NCBI GenBank assembly: GCA_964444735.1
Contig: CAYUIJ010000092.1
Span: forward strand, 1 to 7,890
Direction of reading: 5' to 3'
Length of the DNA: 7,890 nt
Source of the DNA: Phocaeicola_A sp964444735
GTDB taxonomy: Bacteria > Bacteroidota > Bacteroidia > Bacteroidales > Bacteroidaceae
Positions within the stretch are counted from its first letter, which is position 1. Each line of letters starts with the position of its first letter. The translations under genes and the position numbers were made by a program. This document shows, in pieces, positions 1-4,506 of the stretch. A model generated the notes under the pieces. The model was not told the origin of the DNA. It ran no database searches and saw only the letters and a program-made list of their open reading frames with translations.

Positions 1-10
1 CTTTTTTTCA

Positions 11-19
11 CCCCCCCCC
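11..19. repeat. C9 homopolymer tract
   Basis: Nine consecutive C residues follow a T7 run (2-8) and a CA dinucleotide. The first 60 bases are much more GC-rich than the AT-rich leader that follows. No gene can be assigned to this stretch. On the minus strand a 21-codon frame (ATG at 71-73) runs into the G9 tract and stops immediately after it, so tract length would decide the reading frame, but that frame is too short to call. Confidence 0.8.
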
Positions 20-170
20 GCGAGGACGCGCACGACACGCTGAAAACCACACAACCACAGCACCCACGAACATGGAAAGACAGTCTGTAAAATCATCATA
101 AACACACCCTATATACTATATTTTCACCAATTACATTTTTTATTTTATCGGAAGACTATATAATTATCAT

Positions 171-178
171 TATATTTG
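171..178 (+). promoter_or_regulatory. Probable ruvA promoter, -7 box TATATTTG
   Basis: TATATTTG fits the Bacteroidetes -7 consensus TAnnTTTG and lies 31 bp before the ruvA ATG, which would give a leader of about 25 nt. The expected -33 position (about 148-151, TCGG) does not match TTTG, so only half of the promoter is convincing. The leader is A-rich (GATAAAAATTT before ATG) with no Shine-Dalgarno, as is usual in this phylum. Confidence 0.5.
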
Positions 179-209
179 CAACCAGTGTTTACAGACAAGA
201 TAAAAATTT

Positions 210-806
210 ATGATAGAATACATTAAAGGAGACATTGCCGAAATCACTCCGGCCATGGCGGTAATTGAATGCAACGGCATAGGCTATGCGGCCAACATTT
301 CACTGAACACCTATTCGGCCATCCAAAACAAGAGCCGCGCCAAGCTATATATTTATGAAGCCATACGTGAAGACGCCTACGTATTGTATGGCTTTGCCGA
401 CAAACAGGAACGTGACCTTTTTCTGATGCTCATCTCCGTTTCGGGAATAGGAGGAAACACGGCACGCATGATTCTATCGGCTCTTACTCCCTCGGAACTG
501 TGTGACGTAATAAGCAGCGGCAATGACAAACTACTGAAAACAGTAAAAGGTATAGGCTTAAAAACAGCACAACGCATCATTGTCGATTTAAAAGACAAGA
601 CAGCGACTTTGGGAATCAATCCTCAAGGAAGCGGCAAAGCGCCGTATTCCGTTACTCATCCGGAAATTGTGGAAGAAGCCGTCACTGCCCTCACCATGCT
701 GGGATTTTCCTCGTCCGCATCACAAAAAGTCGTGCGTGCCATTCTAAAAGAAGAAAAAGATCTTCCTGTGGAACAGGTCATCAAAATTGCCCTCAAACGG
801 TTATAA
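210..806 (+). CDS. ruvA: Holliday junction branch migration complex subunit RuvA
   Basis: RuvA binds four-way Holliday junctions as a tetramer and loads the RuvB motor, so that RuvABC can branch-migrate and resolve recombination intermediates in the cytoplasm. The 198-residue product has the full family length and order. An N-terminal OB-fold domain (about 1-63) opens with the typical MIEYIKG. Two helix-hairpin-helix DNA-binding motifs follow, at about 75-90 (SVSGIG) and 110-125 (TVKGIG, then LKTAQRI). A flexible linker (about 131-150) leads to the small C-terminal RuvB-contacting helical domain (about 152-198, EEAVTALTMLGFS). The ATG at 210 starts directly at the family N-terminus. The gene is monocistronic within the window and converges on the glycosylase gene with 30 bp between stop codons; I see no strong terminator there. 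ruvB is not in this window. Identification is secure. Confidence 0.97.
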   Translation: MIEYIKGDIAEITPAMAVIECNGIGYAANISLNTYSAIQNKSRAKLYIYEAIREDAYVLYGFADKQERDLFLMLISVSGIGGNTARMILSALTPSELCDVISSGNDKLLKTVKGIGLKTAQRIIVDLKDKTATLGINPQGSGKAPYSVTHPEIVEEAVTALTMLGFSSSASQKVVRAILKEEKDLPVEQVIKIALKRL

Positions 807-836
807 TACACAAGGCATACCTCCCCAGCCAATTGA

Positions 837-1415
837 TCAGCCAAGCATATCCAACTCACGGAACATGGCCGCGTAATGGCCGGCTTTCTTTTCGACCGGC
901 AACGGATAGGCACGTGAAGAAGAAGGCATGCGATAGATCCGCATTTCTTTCTGCTCAAAAAGGAACGAAGCAAAATGTCCCAACACCGGCTGACGTACTT
1001 GAAACAGCGCACAGAGCGTGTCGGCAGCTTTCTGCCCGGTAGCGACAACCGCCTTGCATAGCGGTAACCGCCGAAGCAGACCTGCTACATCGGCAGGCTC
1101 TACAACCTCAAGAAACTTATCGGAGGCATTATCCTGCAGCCGCCTTACCATGGTTGCCGTATCATAAAGCGCAATGCCTTTCTCTTTCAGAAATTCCACA
1201 ATCTGCTCCTTACGGAACATCCGTGCCTCCGTGTCAACAAAATAATTGCGGTCTGCAAAAAACACCGTTCCTATAATACGCCACATGTCATTCTGGTAGT
1301 TGGGATAATAAAAGTCCATACACCAGCGTTTTTGCTGCGGAGGAAAACTTCCCAGCATCAGTAAGCGGGCATTAGCAGGAAGAAAAGGCAGCAGAAGATG
1401 CGATTCGATATTCAT
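837..1415 (-). CDS. Uracil-DNA glycosylase superfamily protein (hypoxanthine-DNA glycosylase-like)
   Basis: The product is probably a base-excision-repair glycosylase that removes a deaminated base (uracil or hypoxanthine) from DNA. In the 192-residue product, LGSFPP at 21-26 occupies the place of superfamily motif 1. YYPNYQNDMWRIIG (36-49) resembles the YYxHPxNxFW segment of the DNA-deoxyinosine glycosylase family, with Asn42 aligning to its conserved Asn. VVATGQKA (123-130) matches the strand that precedes the DNA-binding loop, and MPSSSRAY (163-170), with nearby Lys176-Lys177, corresponds to C-terminal motif 2 (PSxSPA-type). Family assignment is from motif memory; the exact substrate is not determined. 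The TTG directly upstream (1416-1418) could extend the protein by one residue, but the ATG at 1413-1415 is preferred. The start lies 7 nt after the TAG of the lipoprotein gene, so the two are almost certainly cotranscribed and perhaps translationally coupled. Confidence 0.82.
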   Translation of the reverse strand: MNIESHLLLPFLPANARLLMLGSFPPQQKRWCMDFYYPNYQNDMWRIIGTVFFADRNYFVDTEARMFRKEQIVEFLKEKGIALYDTATMVRRLQDNASDKFLEVVEPADVAGLLRRLPLCKAVVATGQKAADTLCALFQVRQPVLGHFASFLFEQKEMRIYRMPSSSRAYPLPVEKKAGHYAAMFRELDMLG

Positions 1416-1422
1416 CAAGACA

Positions 1423-2244
1423 CTATTTTCCCATACTGCCCTCCCGCATTTTCCTGCGGATGAACTCAGCTTTCAAACCGGCTTCCTTTTGGTCTTTTTT
1501 AATTTGCTCTATGGCCCGTAAAACCCGTGCCAGTTCATAAACCGAAGCAATGGCCTTGCGGTCCTCTGCCCGAAGCGTAGTCTTATAAGTTCTGTCACCA
1601 ATAAACTCCACACTAATCGGGCTGTCTTTATACATTACGATATAATCGATTACACTGCTGTCTTTTCCCAATACATAACCGGCCTTTTCTATCTTCCATC
1701 CTAAATCGGAAGTCTCATACACATCAGCCGAAGCCGGAGTTTGTGCAAAAGTGTCACCCGAACTGACTTTTATGGCTGTATGATGAATATTCCCATGTCC
1801 ACAATATACAGACGTAAGACTCATCACTCCTTGCTCACTGACCTGTGCACGAAGATATGTGCGGTTTATATTCTTCTCCACCGTTTGTGAAGGACTGAAA
1901 TAATTTCCAGTCTCCTGATATGCGGTATCTTTTTCAAAGACATAGTTCCCTCTGATAGAATCAAATACGGCCATATTTGCCCGATAAGCACTGTCAAGAT
2001 AAGCCAAAGTGCGTGCCTGCTCTTTCAATTCTATCTGCTGCATCAGCTTAATGCCGGCCTTTCGAGAGTCAAACGCCTTAGGACAGAGAACACGAATGCT
2101 GTCAATCTGTGACTTTGCCTCACTGTATAATCCCTGTTCAAACAACTGCCGCGCCTTTTGCAGATACACCCGCGCTTTTTCTTCAGAACCATTACAGGCC
2201 ATCAGCATAAATGCCATACTGCCTATGCATAAAATCTTCTTCAT
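1423..2244 (-). CDS. Predicted lipoprotein of unknown function
   Basis: I do not recognise a named family. Starting at the ATG of 2242-2244, the 273-residue product has a classic lipoprotein signal: Lys2-Lys3, a hydrophobic core, and lipobox LMAC with Cys17 as the predicted lipidated residue, followed by NGS. It is therefore predicted to be membrane-anchored in the cell envelope. Residues about 22-54 (ARVYLQKARQLFEQGLYSEA) look like one TPR-type helical hairpin, and helix-rich sequence continues to about 90. The middle (about 104-225) alternates polar and hydrophobic residues as a beta-rich domain would, and the last 45 residues are highly charged and helical. An in-frame ATG three codons upstream (2251-2253) would prepend MVT and spoil the standard MKK start, so I reject it. 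It is the first gene of a minus-strand pair with the DNA glycosylase and is divergent from cca. A functional link between an envelope lipoprotein and a repair enzyme is not obvious. Confidence 0.85.
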   Translation of the reverse strand: MKKILCIGSMAFMLMACNGSEEKARVYLQKARQLFEQGLYSEAKSQIDSIRVLCPKAFDSRKAGIKLMQQIELKEQARTLAYLDSAYRANMAVFDSIRGNYVFEKDTAYQETGNYFSPSQTVEKNINRTYLRAQVSEQGVMSLTSVYCGHGNIHHTAIKVSSGDTFAQTPASADVYETSDLGWKIEKAGYVLGKDSSVIDYIVMYKDSPISVEFIGDRTYKTTLRAEDRKAIASVYELARVLRAIEQIKKDQKEAGLKAEFIRRKMREGSMGK

Positions 2245-2252
2245 TGTAACCA

Positions 2253-2274
2253 TTTGCCAAGTACTTTTGGCAAA
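2253..2274. repeat. Inverted repeat TTTGCCAA-N6-TTGGCAAA in the lipoprotein leader
   Basis: Two perfectly complementary 8-base arms (2253-2260 and 2267-2274) are separated by 6 nt; the inner AAGTACTT is itself palindromic. The right arm overlaps the predicted minus-strand -7 box (2271-2278) and the left arm ends 9 bp before the lipoprotein ATG. It could be an operator for a dimeric repressor, or a leader hairpin close to the start codon. Function is inferred from position only. Confidence 0.6.
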
Positions 2275-2278
2275 AATA
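2271..2278 (-). promoter_or_regulatory. Probable promoter of the lipoprotein-glycosylase operon, -7 box TATTTTTG
   Basis: Read on the minus strand, these bases are TATTTTTG, matching TAnnTTTG. Transcription would start near 2264-2267, about 20 nt before the lipoprotein ATG. A TTTG is present at 2302-2305, but with a 23-bp spacer, which is longer than the usual 19-21, so the -33 element is weak. The inverted repeat at 2253-2274 overlaps this box. Confidence 0.5.
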
Positions 2279-2372
2279 AGAAATTATCAGAATATGCCAC
2301 ACAAAGGAAGCGGCAAGTTTCTGTATCTTACACGTTAAAATACAATTATTCATCAAAATTTTTTATATGCCC

Positions 2373-2388
2373 GTCTGTTTAAACAGAC
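2373..2388. promoter_or_regulatory. Perfect 16-bp palindrome GTCTGTTTAAACAGAC, candidate regulator-binding site
   Basis: This is a perfect two-fold symmetric site in the divergent lipoprotein/cca intergenic region. Its centre lies about 80 bp upstream of the predicted cca start of transcription and about 115 bp upstream of the lipoprotein promoter. It has no spacer, so it would fold poorly as an RNA hairpin and suits a homodimeric DNA-binding protein better. No regulator can be named from the sequence. Confidence 0.5.
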
Positions 2389-2424
2389 AACCTGACAAAA
2401 ACAAGGCTTTCACAAAAGACTATA

Positions 2425-2455
2425 TTTGATTTCTCTATTTTTCAACGTAACTTTG
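2425..2455 (+). promoter_or_regulatory. cca promoter: TTTG -33, 19-bp spacer, TAACTTTG -7
   Basis: TTTG at 2425-2428 and TAACTTTG at 2448-2455 are separated by exactly 19 bp, a full match to the Bacteroides sigma-ABfr (primary sigma) promoter layout. The start of transcription is expected near 2461, giving a leader of about 20 nt before the cca ATG. TATATTTG at 2421-2428 could itself be read as a -7 box, but it has no matching -33. Confidence 0.8.
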
Positions 2456-2482
2456 TGCACTGAATGACGTTAGATAATATCA

Positions 2483-3952
2483 ATGATTACAGAACTGACT
2501 CAAGACGACTTGAAAGAACGGCTTAACGCTCCCATATTCCACCATATATCAGAAACCGCCGATAAGCTCGGACTGGAATGCTATGTAGTGGGCGGATATG
2601 TGCGTGACCTCTTTCTGCAACGGCCATCGAAAGACATTGACATAGTAGTGGCAGGAAGCGGAATTGCCATAGCCGAAGCTTTGGGAAAAAAGCTCGGAAA
2701 AGGATCGCATGTATCGGTTTTCCGTAACTTCGGTACGGCGCAAGTGAAATATCATAATACTAAAATTGAATTTGTGGGAGCACGAAAAGAGTCGTATCAG
2801 CACAATTCAAGAAAACCTATTGTAGAAGACGGGACACTGGAGGACGATCAGAACCGCCGTGACTTCACCATCAACACATTGGCCGTATGCCTGAACAAAG
2901 ACAGATACGGCGAGCTGACGGATCCGTTTGACGGGCTGGAAGACATACGCCAAGGCAACATCCGCACTCCACTCGACCCGGATATCACTTTCAGCGATGA
3001 TCCTTTACGTATGATGCGCTGTATAAGATTCGCCACCCAGCTGAATTTTTATATTGAAGACGAAACTTTCAAGGCTCTTGAACGGAACAAGGAAAGAATC
3101 AACATTATCTCACGTGAACGCATAACAGACGAGCTGAACAAAATACTGCTCTCGCCTGTCCCGTCAAAAGGGTTTGCCGACCTGGACCGATGCGGCCTTC
3201 TGGAACTCATATTCCCCGAACTGACAGCGCTGCAGGGAGTGGAGACCGTAAACGGCCATGCTCATAAAGACAATTTCTGTCATACGCTGGAAGTTGTAGA
3301 CAACATTGCCAAAGCAACCGATAACTTATGGCTGCGATGGGCCGCACTGTTGCATGATATAGGCAAGCCGCGCGCCAAACGGTGGAATCCGCGCATAGGA
3401 TGGACATTCCACAGCCATAACTTCATAGGAGAAAACATGATTCCGGACCTTTTCCGGCGCATGAAACTGCCTATGAACGAAAAGATGAAATATGTACAGA
3501 AACTTGTAGGACTGCATATGCGCCCAATCGCAATTGCCGATGATGTGGTAACCGATTCGGCCGTACGCCGGCTGCTCTTTGAGGCGGGGAATGACATAGA
3601 CGATTTGATGGCATTGTGCGAGGCAGACATTACGTCAAAAAACCAAGTCCGCAAGCAGCATTTTCTGGAGAACTTCAGACTCGTGCGCCAAAAGCTGAAA
3701 GATCTTGAGGAACGAGATCGCATCAGAAATTTCCAGCCTCCGGTTACCGGTGAGGAAATCATGGAGACTTTCGGCCTCACTCCATGCCGCGAGATCGGTT
3801 CGCTTAAAAACTCTATCAAGGATGCCATCCTTGACGGAATCATTCCCAATGAGCACGATGCCGCTTTTGAATACATGATGAAAATAGCATCACAAATGGG
3901 ACTCGTTTCACAACAGAAACAAGACCATGCACAAGACCAAACCTTTTTATAA
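2483..3952 (+). CDS. cca: CCA tRNA nucleotidyltransferase (class II) with HD domain
   Basis: The enzyme adds or repairs the 3'-CCA end of tRNAs without a template, using CTP and ATP, in the cytoplasm. The 489-residue product carries the class II nucleotidyltransferase head: GGYVRD at 37-42 and the metal-binding DID at 51-53. RRDFTINTLA (125-134) and DDPLRMMRCIRFA (172-184) are the conserved neck and nucleotide-recognition segments. A C-terminal HD phosphohydrolase-type domain follows, with His267, HDIGK at 291-295 and HSH at 310-312. The combination and length fit the Bacteroidetes/Firmicutes-style CCA enzymes with HD domains. Poly(A) polymerase I is the main paralogous alternative, but the HD domain favours CCA addition. 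The ATG at 2483 lies about 20 nt from the predicted start of transcription. The last 15 residues are Gln/His/Asp-rich and probably disordered. The gene stands alone, and I see no clear intrinsic terminator after its TAA. Confidence 0.93.
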   Translation: MITELTQDDLKERLNAPIFHHISETADKLGLECYVVGGYVRDLFLQRPSKDIDIVVAGSGIAIAEALGKKLGKGSHVSVFRNFGTAQVKYHNTKIEFVGARKESYQHNSRKPIVEDGTLEDDQNRRDFTINTLAVCLNKDRYGELTDPFDGLEDIRQGNIRTPLDPDITFSDDPLRMMRCIRFATQLNFYIEDETFKALERNKERINIISRERITDELNKILLSPVPSKGFADLDRCGLLELIFPELTALQGVETVNGHAHKDNFCHTLEVVDNIAKATDNLWLRWAALLHDIGKPRAKRWNPRIGWTFHSHNFIGENMIPDLFRRMKLPMNEKMKYVQKLVGLHMRPIAIADDVVTDSAVRRLLFEAGNDIDDLMALCEADITSKNQVRKQHFLENFRLVRQKLKDLEERDRIRNFQPPVTGEEIMETFGLTPCREIGSLKNSIKDAILDGIIPNEHDAAFEYMMKIASQMGLVSQQKQDHAQDQTFL

Positions 3953-4088
3953 AATATGCCTTTCTATATCCGTCTGTTTTCCCATTAAGCCAAGTCAGTC
4001 AAAGCAATTATCCAAAACTCCTTTTACGGACTTTAGATTGACCTATATCAAGAAAAGAGCCGTTTTTATGTTATAAAACATATTTACC
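3953..4088. other. Non-coding spacer between cca and the small-ORF transcription unit
   Basis: No ORF, tRNA or clear terminator is visible. It contains one copy of GTCTGTTT (3972-3979), identical to a half of the palindrome upstream of cca, and an AT-rich inverted repeat TATGTT-ATAA-AACATA at 4067-4082. The latter ends 7 bp upstream of the next promoter's -33 box and is a possible operator. Confidence 0.5.
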
Positions 4089-4119
4089 CTTGACAACAGA
4101 AAATTATACGTTATTTTTG
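4089..4119 (+). promoter_or_regulatory. Promoter of the small-ORF transcript: CTTG -33, 19-bp spacer, TATTTTTG -7
   Basis: CTTG (4089-4092, within CTTGACA) and TATTTTTG (4112-4119) are separated by exactly 19 bp, matching the Bacteroides promoter layout; TTGACA at 4090-4095 is additionally sigma70-like. The start of transcription is expected near 4123-4126. The next gene on this strand is the 30-codon ORF at 4205, so this promoter has no evident purpose other than that unit. Confidence 0.78.
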
Positions 4120-4123
4120 CACC

Positions 4124-4142
4124 GTAATCAGAAAGAGATTAC
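4124..4142 (+). promoter_or_regulatory. 5'-terminal stem-loop GTAATC-N7-GATTAC
   Basis: Perfect 6-bp arms (4124-4129 and 4137-4142) enclose the 7-nt loop AGAAAGA, and the structure begins at the predicted first transcribed bases. A 5'-terminal stem-loop typically protects an RNA against 5'-end-dependent decay, which would suit a stable small mRNA or regulatory RNA. This role is inferred. Confidence 0.55.
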
Positions 4143-4204
4143 AAAAAGGATAACAAAAATATAGGATTATTAGAAAAGGTAAAAAGATTTAATTTTTTAG
4201 GATT

Positions 4205-4297
4205 ATGACAACACAAGTAACTGTCTTGTTGGCCATTGTTGCAGTATTCACTGTTTTAAGCGCGATTGCTGTCATACAGGCCAACATAAAGAAGTAA
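4205..4297 (+). CDS. Small single-span membrane peptide (30 aa), unknown
   Basis: ATG to TAA encodes 30 residues: a short polar start (MTTQ), an uninterrupted hydrophobic stretch at about residues 5-24 (VTVLLAIVAVF then TVLSAIAVI), and a basic tail ending IKK. This is a plausible single transmembrane helix with the C-terminus in the cytoplasm by the positive-inside rule. I do not recognise the family; its size resembles KdpF/CydX-type accessory subunits and type I toxin peptides, but the sequence identifies neither. It has its own promoter, an A-rich leader of about 80 nt, and a structured tail with a terminator. An AGGA at 4199-4202 is too close to the ATG to act as a normal ribosome-binding site; AAAAGG at 4174-4179 is 25 nt away. 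Start choice is the only ATG of the frame. Translation is likely but unproven. Confidence 0.6.
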   Translation: MTTQVTVLLAIVAVFTVLSAIAVIQANIKK

Positions 4298-4300
4298 AGA

Positions 4301-4386
4301 GGGGACTGAAATCCGGAAAAGAATTTCCTCCCCAAACGGGAAACAGATTTAAAACAGGATGCTCTTAAAACAACAGAGCAAGCCTG
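4301..4386 (+). ncRNA. Structured 3' untranslated tail, possible 3'-UTR-derived small RNA
   Basis: Two stem-loops can be drawn in the tail behind the 30-codon ORF. The first pairs GGGG (4301-4304) with CCCC (4330-4333) and GAAAT (4308-4312) with ATTTC (4323-4327). The second pairs CAGG (4355-4358) with CCTG (4383-4386) and TGCTCT (4360-4365) with AGAGCA (4375-4380). With the terminator they make a compact folded tail of about 170 nt. No known RNA family is recognised. It may be simply a stabilised mRNA tail or the functional part of a regulatory RNA. Confidence 0.45.
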
Positions 4387-4423
4387 ATTCTGAAAAATCG
4401 GACACCATTTATAGTGATATTAT

Positions 4424-4468
4424 ATAAGCCGCATGTGAATCAATAAGCATATACGGCTTATTTCTTTT
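4424..4468 (+). terminator. Intrinsic terminator ending the small-ORF transcript
   Basis: ATAAGCCG (4424-4431) pairs with CGGCTTAT (4454-4461). After one C-A mismatch, ATGTG (4433-4437) pairs with CATAT (4448-4452, one G-U), leaving a 10-nt loop. The stem is followed by the T-rich TTTCTTTT (4461-4468). On the opposite strand the flank is AT-rich but lacks a T run, so the terminator is orientated for the plus-strand unit; it may help stop the converging exporter transcript too. Confidence 0.8.
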
Positions 4469-4506
4469 CGACGCACATCAGTCAAAAAAATACAGGCGCC
4501 CTATTA

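Noticed and set aside
1..73. 21-codon minus-strand frame with a lipobox-like FSAC
   Set aside because: No basic N-terminal residue, no promoter, and it ends in the homopolymer tract; too short to separate from chance.
656..1048. 130-codon minus-strand frame spanning the ruvA end and the glycosylase
   Set aside because: It overlaps two well-supported genes in other frames and has no family features.
1416..1418. TTG start for the glycosylase gene
   Set aside because: An ATG immediately follows and is the ordinary choice; the difference is one residue.
2251..2253. Upstream ATG of the lipoprotein gene
   Set aside because: It prepends MVT to an already standard MKK lipoprotein signal peptide; the ATG at 2242-2244 fits better.
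2373..2388. Reading the palindrome as a LexA/SOS box (CTGT...ACAG)
   Set aside because: The CTGT-N4-ACAG spacing differs from the proteobacterial CTGT-N8-ACAG box, the adjacent gene is cca rather than an SOS gene, and I know no established Bacteroidales box of this form.
3280..3876. 198-codon open frame on the minus strand inside cca
   Set aside because: It is antisense to a gene with intact conserved motifs; the composition is Ser/Arg-rich without a recognisable domain, typical of an antisense shadow.
3953..4506. tRNA, CRISPR array or known riboswitch in the longest intergenic region
   Set aside because: No cloverleaf with a T-loop GTTCRANTC core, no regularly spaced repeats and no recognisable riboswitch core were found; the hairpins are explained as a small mRNA with a structured tail.
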